Source: Sycon ciliatum
Lineage: Eukaryota > Porifera > Calcarea > Leucosolenida > Sycettidae
Assembly (NCBI RefSeq): GCF_964019385.1
Contig: NC_088654.1
Coordinates: 19,962,498-20,026,497 of the forward strand
DNA length: 64,000 nt
Reading direction: 5' to 3'
Positions 54,822 through 64,000 of the stretch are shown in pieces. Position 1 is the stretch's first letter; every line of letters begins with the position of its first letter. The position numbers and the translations under genes are program-made. Under the pieces are notes generated by a model. The model did not search any database and was not told the origin of the DNA. It saw only the letters and a program-made list of their open reading frames with translations.

Positions 54822-57620
54822 GTAAGTTAGTTGTAGATCTACCACAGTACCAGTGAGTTACATAGTCATTGTCATAGGTCCTCTTAGTGTGAGTGATAAA
54901 ACCTCCTCTATTGCTGAACTCACAAGTTGTGATACAAACGATAGTAATTACAATCATTACGTGTACCTATCCACAATCCTGCTACATACTGGACCTGGTA
55001 GATCTGCCAAGTAGGCCTTGTCAGCATCGTTGTTTATTGTCATCTGTTTGTAGCATGCTGGCAGTTGTTCTGACATGAACTTTGACCACTAGGTTCACAG
55101 ATTGACCCTGGAAGGTGCGTTATCGTTAGTTAGTGTGTGGCTACTATCTGTAGTAGATGAGTACAGTGCTGGCAACTGAAATCCGACCCCCTTGCCCGCG
55201 CGGCGCGCTGGCAAGTGGGTCGGATTTCAGTTGCCAGCACTGTACTACAAAAATTGTATTGTACTTATCTGCCAACTCTGATGTTCGCCTTCTTTATGCA
55301 GAGGCGCTTGGGCGGACTACGACCACAACAGGCGAGGACGCATAGTGCTCCTGACTACAACCATAACCCGGTTGGCAGGGTCACGGTCTTGCGACCATTT
55401 GAACCGTATTGCCTTGTAACATGTTACTTTGAAATCGAAAAACAGAAACTGATCCTTTTTTAATATTAAATTGATGCCGCTCTCTCGTGTGCTCCCAACA
55501 ATTCTCAATAGCAACATCAGGTGGTTCTTCCTTTGTCTTTCTGCGAAGTCGTACAGGATACTAGTAACCAGTTATGCTAGGCTGTGTAGACAAGCGCTCA
55601 GCTGGAAGCGCTTGCAAATGCTTCGAAACTGCAACGATCGAATGCTCTCGATCGATCGCTTCAAGTGAATGAAAATTAATAATTTTAAAATAATTTTTTT
55701 GTTGAGTGAGTAGTTAGTTACAATAGCTCGTCGTCGCAGTTGTGAATATTCTGGAGTTCATGAGGCCAAACGAAGGCTACTCGAAGCTGAGAACCATTTA
55801 TTTTGGTCTCGACATAGTGGCGTTGCGACCAACTCAGAACAAATAGCTGTAGTAACCTGTCAAGAATCTGAGAACTAGTCAACAAAGCTGAGGAGGAGCA
55901 GAGGTGTTTCCATCGACAACGTAGGATGGAGATTTCAACATGCTTCTACAGCTGAAGCGACTTTCAATGCAGAGACGATCGCTGATCATCTACTATTCTA
56001 GGTATTAGATGTGGCTGTCAAACGCTTCTGGCCTTGGATGTGGATACGACGAGTTTATGCTCAACGTGCAGTTGTTCATGATGCACCTGAGGTGCAGCTA
56101 ACGCTGCTGCAAACATGGTGTTCAACAATGATTGAATCTCAGGGAGAACAGCATGAACCCAGCCGTTCTGTGTATAAAACTATCCCTGACACTGAGCTGT
56201 GTTGGCCAGCACAAGAACCCGTAGTGTGTGTAGGCTGCAATTTTACTAGGTGCTGATCTTATAGTGTGCTGGATGGTCAAGGGAATGAAGCCCTACCTGA
56301 ATCAAACCCACAATGTTCTGCACATGGACAAGCAACTAAAGAGAGCAGAGTGACAATGATCCTTACAAACATGCTTTCTTGGATAATTTCTTCTTGGATA
56401 CTTTCTTGGATATTTTCTTGGATATTTTTTTTTCCAACATGCTTTCTTGGATATTTCACCTACAAGTAGGGTTATCCCTCCGGTCCATTTTTTCGCTGAC
56501 TCGCCCTTGTCCAATCCGCCCCAAACTTTGTGTACATGACCCTCAAATAGAAATAATTTCCACCAGAAAAACCATTGTTGAAATGTTTGGCCTGTAGTAT
56601 ACATCATGTAGGTCTGCTTCTGCTGATCATGGCTCATGTATGCAATGGAATGGAATGGCTGGATTGATGATATGAATCCAGCCATGAAGGTCAGATGAGC
56701 TACCGGTATGCGTAAATCCTTTTGATGCTGTGCCTGTTTTTCATTCTCACATTCCTCCGGACTTCGTTCGCTAAATAAACTGCTAGGCTAGTCCTCTCTT
56801 CTTTTCACTATTCGCCAGACTCTAAGTTTCCCGAAAAGTCCCCGCACGAATGTACCCTCGCCAACTACGGTTCATGTGTAGTTCCACTCGCTACTTCGCT
56901 GTTTGTGGCAGTTTGAGAGATTACTATCCTAACTTGCCCTGGAGGCGGTAAGCTTTTACTTGCAGTGCTGAACCGGCTCAGCTTATGATGGAGCTTATAG
57001 TGAGTATCTGCATGTGGATGTAAATGCCTAAGAGGAGAGGAGTCTAGGTTTTAGGCGAGAGAATCTGGCCACTGTCATGTGGATATGTTTTGGTGTGTGC
57101 ACGGCTTCCTGTGGTCAGTCAAATCAGTCATGATCTTGAGCGTTTCCTATTTACTTATATCTCGACCCTCTGCTTGCCAACATACCGTACTTGTGCGCAC
57201 AAAAGCATGTGTGCTCAAATCTGAATAGATTCTGGGTTGGACGGAATCAAACTAACACCCGAAGCACAGAAGTAATAATAATTGTAGTTTCGACTAGGCA
57301 CTTCGTACGATTTCTTCTTAAGTCGAAAACAGTAGTGATTGAAGCCGCAGCAAGCAAGTCCTTATATCTGGCACTTTGGTGGTCAGAGCAGTGACAAAAA
57401 TAGCACCTAAGAAAGCGCTAGTGGCGCCAACTGCATAGTGAGACAATCAATACAGAGCGTATTATCCAACAACAGTGGGGACTACGGTACCACAATGTCA
57501 AAACAACTTTCGCACATACTTCTTCTAAACACACAGTTCAGGCTTCAGAGTTTGCAATGCACACCGCCTCCAGGAGAGCAAGGTCAGGTTTGTTGCGCGC
57601 ACGCGCTTGGATATTGAGGT
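54822..57620. other. Mostly unannotated DNA with one hairpin
   Basis: A strong hairpin (55161-55195 with 55211-55245; arms gtacagtgctggcaactgaa and following) stands out. A short tcttggatatttt tandem lies at 56375-56455. No gene is recognised. Confidence 0.45.
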
Positions 57621-57906
57621 GCGAGTGAGTGCTGTGTTTGCAGACTGCGAGTGAGTGCTGTGTTTGCAGACCGCGAGTGAGTGCTGTGTTTGCAGACTGC
57701 GAGTGAGTGGTGTGTTTGCAGACTGCAAGTGAGTGCTGTGTTTGCAGACTGCGAGTGAGTGGTGTGTTTGCAGACTGCAAGTGAGTGCTGTGTTTGCAGA
57801 CTGCGAGTGAGTGCTGTGTTTGCAGACTGCAAGTGAGTGCTGTGTTTGCAGACTGCGAGTGAGTGGTGTGTTTGTAGACTGCGAGTGAGTGCTGTGTTTG
57901 CAGACT
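57621..57906. repeat. Satellite, 26-bp unit, 11 copies
   Basis: Unit gcgagtgagtgctgtgtttg plus cagact, with c/g and g/a variants. The minus strand is open through it (57525-58232, 235 codons) with a non-repeat upstream part. That part (SLPGEGSRTVPRIDSAS...) is not recognised. Confidence 0.93.
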
Positions 57907-58462
57907 GCACTCAGGCAGGTCGGTGACGATGCCAGGTGACGGAGTATTGCAGAGTCCTTCTCACTATCACCATCGTCAGGGGGTCCATTCGTAGGGTTCC
58001 TGCTATGCAGTGACAAGGTTAAGGAGCGTCTCCGCAACAACTCCCTGCAGGAAGTGGCTGAGGCGGAATCGATGCGTGGAACAGTGCGTGACCCCTCACC
58101 CGGCAGAGACGCCACCAGCAGCACAGCTGAACGAACCCGAAAAACTGGGTTGTGTCGCTTGACCAACTGATGTTGGTAGCGCACCCGCTTTATGAAATGG
58201 CCGTAAATACATGCCTGCTCACATGCACCCACTCGCCCCCACCCCTCTCTCTAACTTTGCAAAGCTCCGGCAAAGAGTGCACCTTCCAGCACCACCATAG
58301 CTTTGACCCTGGCATGGAGCCTCATCAATGCATGGCTGCTGGTAGGTGTAACTTATGTGTCAATGCACAAATAACTATATTGAACGGACTTTATAAATGT
58401 AGTACCTGCACTACCAGGCATACATGCAAAACATTTCAGTGTGTGCTGAAGAAATTCCACTG

Positions 58463-58980
58463 CTGGGCATACTCATGGTTGATAAATATGGTGGTAAAGA
58501 CACACCTGGCAATATGGCGGTAAACACACGCCTGCCCACACACGCTCTCTAGGCTGCAAAGTTCTGGCACAGAGCTCTCCTTCTCACCACCACCACCATC
58601 AGTTCGCACCATATTTATCAACCATAAGTACAGCTGCAGTGATGTCTTCAATTTCATTCTCCCGAGTCAAGCTCCGTATGAAGACATCCAAGAAGAAGAT
58701 TGCCTGACGAGTCCAGCGGGGACGAAACGTACGTCGCAATCGAGCTATGCCGTTGCTGTGTCATCATCTATGTGCCATGCGCTACTTGATGTACCAGCCT
58801 GCTATGCCGGATACCGCCAGCCACGCATCGACCAGGCGCCAGGCGCGAACTGATGGTGGTGGTGGTGAGAAGGAGAGCTCTGGCACCAGAACTTTGCAGC
58901 CTAGAGAGCGTGTGTGGGCAGGCGTGTGTTTACCGCCATATTGCCAGGTGTGTCTTTACCACCATATTCATCAACCATAA
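58463..58980. mobile_element. Foldback element with about 150-bp arms around a hammerhead
   Basis: 58472-58614 recurs inverted at 58849-58977 with small gaps (ccgccatattgccaggtgtg and its inverse, gagagcgtgtgtgggcaggc and its inverse). A third, diverged copy of the arm is at 58196-58300. The 234-bp centre holds a hammerhead ribozyme (58698-58741). It could be two head-to-head copies of a small hammerhead element. Confidence 0.8.
58698..58741 (+). ncRNA. Hammerhead ribozyme, type I, second family
   Basis: Stem I gattgc (58698-58703) pairs perfectly with gcaatc (58736-58741). Core CTGACGA (58704-58710). Stem II gtcc/ggac (58711-58714 and 58720-58723) with a five-base loop agcgg. GAAA 58724-58727. 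Stem III is the minimal cg-ta-cg, then TC, with cleavage expected after C58735. All conserved bases are present. The stems share nothing with the 17-19 kb and 59 kb family apart from stem II, and the surroundings are unrelated. Confidence 0.88.
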
Positions 58981-59058
58981 GTACAGCTGCAGTAATGTCT
59001 TCAATTTCATTCTCCTGGGCATACTCCTTGATTTAAATAGATCTTCAGAGATCAGACA

Positions 59059-59111
59059 CACTCTATCTCTCTCTACCTCATTCTATCTCTCTCCATCTAT
59101 CTATCTATCTA

Positions 59112-59184
<73 letters not shown>
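59059..59184. repeat. Microsatellite (ct)n and (atct)n
   Basis: Long tctctc run bordered by tctatctatc. Confidence 0.95.
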
Positions 59185-59185
<1 letters not shown>

Positions 59186-59186
<1 letters not shown>

Positions 59187-59350
59187 TTCCACTCAGGCCC
59201 GAACGTACCTTGCCAGAGTTCTCAAACTGACAAGTCAGTGAGCTCTGCGTATTGCAAACAGCAAAGGCACTACCCCACATGAGAGTGCTCAACTACTACA
59301 AGAGCAGGAGCGAAAATACTCAATCTGCGGACAGCATGCTGTTTCGTTCT
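59186..59350 (-). mobile_element. Retrozyme-like copy, inverted, truncated at both ends
   Basis: The minus strand starts in the hammerhead (agaacgaaacagcatgctgtc) and ends in the body at attggaaat-like sequence. It forms a head-to-head palindrome with the next copy. Confidence 0.85.
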
Positions 59351-59552
59351 CAACAGCATGCTGTCCGCAGATTGAGTATTTTCGCTCCTGCTCTTGTAGT
59401 AGTTAAGCACTCTCATGTGGGGTAGTGCCTTTGTTGTTTGCATTACGCAGAGCTCACTGACTTGTCAGTTTGAGCACTCTGGCAAGGTACGTTCGGGCCT
59501 GATTGGAAATTTTATTTCCATTGCTATCAGGTTCGGCCTCATTTCCTCTGTG

Positions 59553-59598
59553 CTGCGCTGATGAGTTCACAAAGAACGAAACAGCATGCTGTCCGCAG
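59553..59598 (+). ncRNA. Hammerhead ribozyme, type I, copy 4
   Basis: Stem I ctgcg/cgcag. Core CTGATGA (59558-59564). Stem II gttc/gaac (59565-59568 and 59574-59577), a paired C-to-T and G-to-A change relative to gtcc/ggac in copies 2 and 3. Loop acaaa. GAAA 59578-59581. Stem III cagc-at-gctg, one pair longer than in copies 2 and 3. Cleavage is expected after C59593. Confidence 0.94.
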
Positions 59599-59781
59599 AT
59601 TGAGTATTTTCGCTCCTGCTCTTGTAGTAGTTGAGCACTCTCATGTGGGGTAGTGCCTTTGCTGTTTGCATGACGCAGAGCTCACTGACTTGTCAGTTTG
59701 AGCACTCTCGCAAGATACGTTCGGGCCTAATTGGAAATTTTTATTTCCATTGCTATCAGGTTCGGCCTCATTTCCACTGTG

Positions 59782-59827
59782 CTGCGCTGATGAGTTCACA
59801 AAGAACGAAACAGCATGCTGTCCGCAG
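59782..59827 (+). ncRNA. Hammerhead ribozyme, type I, copy 5
   Basis: Identical to copy 4 in core and stems: ctgcg 59782-59786, CTGATGA 59787-59793, gttc/gaac, GAAA 59807-59810, cagcatgctg 59811-59820, TC, cgcag 59823-59827. Cleavage is expected after C59822. Confidence 0.94.
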
Positions 59828-59833
59828 ATTGAG

Positions 59834-59948
59834 TATCTATCTATTTATCTATCTATCTCCATCTCTATCTCTCTATCTCTCTATCTCTCTATCTCTCTAT
59901 CTCTCTCTCTCTCTCTCTCTCTTTCTTTCTCTTTTCTCTCTCTCTCTC
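59834..59948. repeat. Microsatellite (atct)n(ct)n
   Basis: It follows the tandem dimer directly. Confidence 0.95.
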
Positions 59949-60621
59949 ATAATTTTGCGAATCAACCTTTTTTCAGCATCACTTTTCAACGAGGACAAAG
60001 CAAAGTCGGCCAAACGAAGCCTAGAGGAAGAAAATCACCCTCTCCACTTCACCATCACGATACTGACATAGGTACGAGACGAAACAACTAAAAAATCCAC
60101 AAGAAAACTGTATGACCATCTTCGGGCTGACTTTGGTCTGACTTTGGTCTGAGAATGTTCTATCATGATCAAAAGTGTACAAGGAGCACTCAAAAATAAG
60201 CTACAGATGTACCTTTATCACTCTCTACTCCTTTTTCAAGACACAAAAGTCGACTGTCCACTTTCAAACCAGGAACCAGACATACCAGTGGTCCTTTTCA
60301 GCTGCTCCACGAGCGCAGGTAATGTTCACCAAGGGCCGCAGAGCAGAATCCATTCCAGAAAAAGAGCTAAAATACGAGTGAGACTGCATATCTGAGTACA
60401 TGCACGAGTACATGCAGAAAATAGTCAATTTCAGCGTCTCTGCTCCAAAAAGCAACTAGCTTCGACTAGCTACAAAGACTACACCAAAGGATCAAACAAC
60501 AACCATTTTCTTCAGTTTTTTTGGCAGATGGCTTCCTTGTGATTGAGCCAGCACGCCAAAAATCCCACTTGGGAGGAGTACAAAATTACAACTCTCAGAT
60601 GTCCTCGATTGCTGGCCATGT
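59949..60621. mobile_element. T0 family DNA element, copy c, left end missing
   Basis: It starts at ataattttgcgaatcaacc (internal to T0) and ends gattgctggccatg. It gives the empty site (about 60211) for the CGTCAGG insertion. Confidence 0.8.
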
Positions 60622-60964
60622 TTCTTTCTTTCTCCCCCCCCCCCCCCATCTCTCTCTCCCCGTCTTTCTTCCCCTCTCTGTTCTCACTCGGCCACATGGG
60701 GTACAACGACAGAAGTACCACAGTCTGTTTCAAGAAGATTAGAAATCAGGTTTGGATCTTAAAAATTATGAAGATAAGGGAAAATTGGACAACAAAACAC
60801 ATAAAAGGGTTTGTTAGGGCACGGCAAATTGTTCTCTGAGGGTTTCGTAACAATTGGACCAGCCGTTAAGGAATTAGAATTTCGGCCAGGCTTCTTACCT
60901 TTTCCCATGGTTTACAATTGGAAGACAGTATCAATTTTTTTTAATCAAAACCCACGATTTATCC
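60622..60964. other. Non-coding DNA
   Basis: C/T-rich run at 60625-60680; nothing else. Confidence 0.4.
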
Positions 60965-60969
60965 ACTCC

Positions 60970-61060
60970 TTTTTGGCCTTGTGGTTATGAATGCTGTCTG
61001 CTGACCATGATTTTGCGGGTTCAAATCCCAACCTATCTTCAAATCCAACTTTTTTTCACT
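60970..61060 (+). repeat. tRNA-derived SINE-like sequence
   Basis: A-box-like ggccttgtggttatgaatg and B-box-like gcgggttcaaatccc at tRNA spacing, then a T-run. A full cloverleaf is not evident. Confidence 0.45.
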
Positions 61061-61360
61061 GTTTTGGTGATCAAGCTGAGAAGGTGGCTGCACCAAACGA
61101 CTTGTTGTTGGAGCTCGCGCTTCCTGCCGAACTGACAGACACTTGACTGGCTCACGCCATGTGAACACACCCACAACACTGAAATGGTGTGAGTGAATAG
61201 AAGTCATTGCGCTGTAGCTAAGTGTTGAAGACACCGACACATCAATGGATCGATTTCTTGTTGAGAATTATTTTTGTATTTCAAGATCGCCAATTTATTT
61301 GAATTTAGGACTCAACACCGTCTTCTATCAGCTTTCACAAGCGTCTGCTTTTCTCAAAAC

Positions 61361-62122
61361 AGGGAGGTTTAGTTCCCACGTAACGGAAACGCGTACGTGG
61401 GTGATACACGTAAAGTGGATAAAGGGCACCCACGTTGCAATGTGCTGTTTAGTCACACATAATGAAAACTTGTGAAATCGTTGCAGTCTTTTCGATGGAA
61501 ACGGCATTTATGTGAGCGGGAAAGTTTTGAAAGTTTGAAAATAGATTCGAAGTCGACACCACGACAAAAGTAAATTAGTTGTTTCGGTCAATGGTTCTTG
61601 CATGTTCTTGTAGCAACTTTGGATTCTCGTTGTCCCTCTGTGTTTGTCAATCAAGTACATGTCCTCATGGCTCTCGTACCTGTCCTCTGCGAGCAGAGCT
61701 ATGTCATCTCTAAGCGAAAAACGCACTGTATTCTTCGTTGGGGTTATCTTGGGCGTACTGACCACAACCACATCCTCAACATCAGCCATGACGAAGAAAA
61801 GTGAGAGGAAAGATTCAACGACTGCACAAAGCTACAAAAATTGTAAGCAGGGCGAAAGTGAAACTCGCCCACGTAACAAACAAACAAAAAAGTCGTTCCA
61901 CACTTGGTTTTATTTCGGGTGATCTAAATCCGCTACATTTGAGCACACTCACAACCAGCGCAATGTGCTGCACTTTCATTTTCACTCGCGTTCTGGCCGA
62001 ACGTTGGTGAGCCTCCATACACGGCATATCGTGAATCAGAAGACGTCTGTACGTGGGTCACTGAGTATCACGTGGTACACCCACGTAAAGTACACACAGA
62101 TTGCGTGGGACTAAACCTCCCT
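61361..62122. mobile_element. TIR element with AGGGAGGTTTAGTTCCCACG ends
   Basis: 762 bp. The right end inverted reads AGGGAGGTTTAGTCCCACG. Both subterminal regions carry several cacgtggg / cccacgt words. No target duplication is visible and no coding frame is recognised. Confidence 0.65.
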
Positions 62123-64000
62123 ATTGTCGTCGAGTCACACGGATGGCTTTCCCAAGTCATGCCCTCGAGAATGAGTGCGTACCCATATATTTTTCGTCAC
62201 ATGGTGAGAGTAAAATTGCATCGCAGCTCAAAGAAACTATTTGGTCACGAAACGATTTGGGACCCTTGCCGCGCTTCGACATTCGACATGTCCTCTCCGA
62301 GTCCATATCGATACGATACGAGGAAGAACGTTTGTTGTAAACCAGACATAACATGCTGACGTGAGTGAGTTGTCATTTTTCATGCTTTCGCGCAGAATAT
62401 TTCTTCGAGTTCACGCTCACAGCGAGTTTTCCAGGCAGCTCATACGGTAAGACTGCAAACTCCTCGGGCGATCGCCAGGATTGCTAATCTTTTTGAAACT
62501 GATTTGTGAGCTAAAGAGCGTGCAACCTATCCGTCTATACTGATAGTTACCATAACTATTATTAAACCGGACTAGAATGGCACAGGTGAGACTTACCTTT
62601 TATCCCGGTTTACGATCCGTATAAACGCTTGCTCCGGGAAAGGTCTTCAGAGAACGTTGAGTGTTGGAGTAAGCACCCACCAGCTGGTCTACTTGACCAG
62701 AACCGTTCTAGGTTAGAGTTGCTGAGCGGAAACAGGTAATGAGACTTGTCTAAAGATAGCACCTCCTGTTCGATTGTTCTTTCGAGAGTGAGCTTCCTGC
62801 GCGCGAGCTAGCTGGAGTTTGCTTTTCTTTCTTGCTTCTGCCTACACTGCAGGTCATTCCGTGAACCGTTTAACCTTTAGATGTTCATTAAATAGAGCCT
62901 GTAGCCATAATGGCGTACACATTTTCGGTACGCATAATCCATAATGAGTGCAGTGTATCACTTCCCTAGATACTGTGTTGATCCCTAGCATGGTAGCAGG
63001 TACTGTAGGTGTCACACGCATGCACTTGTCACGTGCACGTGCATACATCTACACACCGTAAGGATCTTTATTTGTACGGTGTCCGTCATGGGGAGATTCG
63101 GAAAGGGGGAGGGGGGAGGGTCGGATGGGAGCCGGGAGGGGGACCTGTTACTTCTTCCCGTACATGGGAAGAACATTAGTTCCTTCGCGGTCACCGATAA
63201 GGGAGCCATACCGGCATACGTATAGATACGTAAGTGTAGGGCTCCCGGAACTGATCCTTTGTAATTGTAATCTTTTAAGGATTCCCCAAAGGCTTTCGCC
63301 TATATATCTCGAGGGGGGTTCCAAACTTTCCATAATACCAAATCTGAAAAAGAAGTGATGAGCAATAGGTGAGCAAAGAAAGAGAAAAAGACATAGTCTA
63401 TGACAGAGCTCTGCGCTTGAGCATTATTATCCCCTCCTCATTACTTGCGGAATATTACTATTATTACCGGTAAATTAGTCAGTGTCGCTCACATGTACAT
63501 TGTATACATGGAGGCGGCATCGCCTGTTTGTTTTGCAACTTTAACATTTAATACTCAACAACAACAACAACAATGCTCTCACACCGTTGTCACACACTTC
63601 CCTTGACAGGCTAGAACGACTCCGGAAAACCGCCAGAATATGTCTCCACCTTCCCCTTTAAACACACTTAGAACACTCCCACCTTTTGCATCGCGTCGAT
63701 CAAATGGCCAACATTATTTTCACGCTGTCTGAAGCCTTTCCATACTGCACTGGTACTCGATGTTCCAGTTTTGTGACACGAGAATGGCACGAGAATTAGT
63801 GTACCGCTGAGTGTACCGCTATACACTTGGTCGACACTTTGTCGACACGTTGTTGATACTTTGTTGACAAGTGACCCCGTCAGCGGTCTAATTATTTGTG
63901 CCAAGGAGAACTGCAGAAGTCGACGAAGTCGAACGAGGAGGCCCCTTTCCGTACCCCGTACCGCAAAGTGCCATTGATGAATGTCTTCTGCACCTAAAAA
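62123..64000. other. Unannotated DNA
   Basis: A G-rich run lies at 63100-63145 and a (caa)n run at 63558-63575. A 78-codon minus frame at 63904-63668 ends in STSAVWKGFRQRENNVGHLIDAMQKVGVF and shows no domain I can name. Confidence 0.35.

Larger units (their letters stand above)
59352..59838 (+). mobile_element. Retrozyme-like tandem dimer with two full hammerheads
   Basis: It begins inside a hammerhead (cagcatgctgtc, cleavage after 59365), followed by two full monomers whose cleavage points are after 59593 and 59822. Monomers are therefore 228 and 229 nt. Bodies are near-identical to each other and about 95 percent like those at 18721-19220. The left part pairs with the inverted copy at 59186-59350. 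It ends attgagtat and runs into (atct)n. Confidence 0.9.

Noticed and set aside
57525..58232. 235-codon minus-strand frame as a gene
   Set aside because: More than a third is the 26-bp satellite; the remainder shows no domain and no splice support.

Overview
The window is nuclear DNA from a eukaryote, most likely an invertebrate metazoan. The evidence is split genes with GT..AG introns, a secreted or membrane protein built from fibronectin-III-like exons, LINE, Ty3/gypsy, hAT, mariner/pogo, Harbinger-like and TTAA-type transposons, and abundant satellites. There is no bacterial-style gene packing. An early-branching animal such as a sponge or cnidarian would fit, but the species cannot be named from this sequence.

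Host genes. The only host gene I can model runs on the minus strand across almost the whole window. A signal-peptide exon (start codon at 40587) is followed by three fibronectin-III-like exons at 34880-34566, 20309-19980 and 1385-1065. Each of these exons has acceptor and donor signals, each begins and ends in phase 1, and the chain continues off the left edge. The introns (about 5.5, 14 and 19 kb) are filled with transposons. One weaker candidate exon lies on the plus strand at 54733-54821.

Layout. 1-4 kb: the left FN3 exon and a tRNA-like repeat family. 4-10.5 kb: a LINE with two ORFs, its second ORF broken by a gypsy LTR piece that itself carries a Harbinger-like insertion. 11-17 kb: small inverted-repeat elements, two foldbacks and a 37-bp satellite. 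17.3-19.2 kb and 58.5-59.8 kb: short elements carrying hammerhead self-cleaving ribozymes. 20-29 kb: the second FN3 exon, two copies of a 22-bp satellite and several TIR elements. 30-34.5 kb: a four-layer nest of transposons. 34.5-40.6 kb: an FN3 exon, a LINE fragment, a TTAA element and the first exon. 40.9-46.4 kb: a mariner-like MITE split by a hAT transposon with an intact 822-codon transposase. 46.6-64 kb: a small LTR with a long primer-binding site, satellites, further TIR elements and little else.

The most striking content is six full hammerhead ribozyme motifs of two unrelated families. In one family stems I and II covary between copies, and units of 226-229 nt lie in tandem between cleavage sites. 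That is the arrangement expected of retrozyme-like circular-RNA retroelements.
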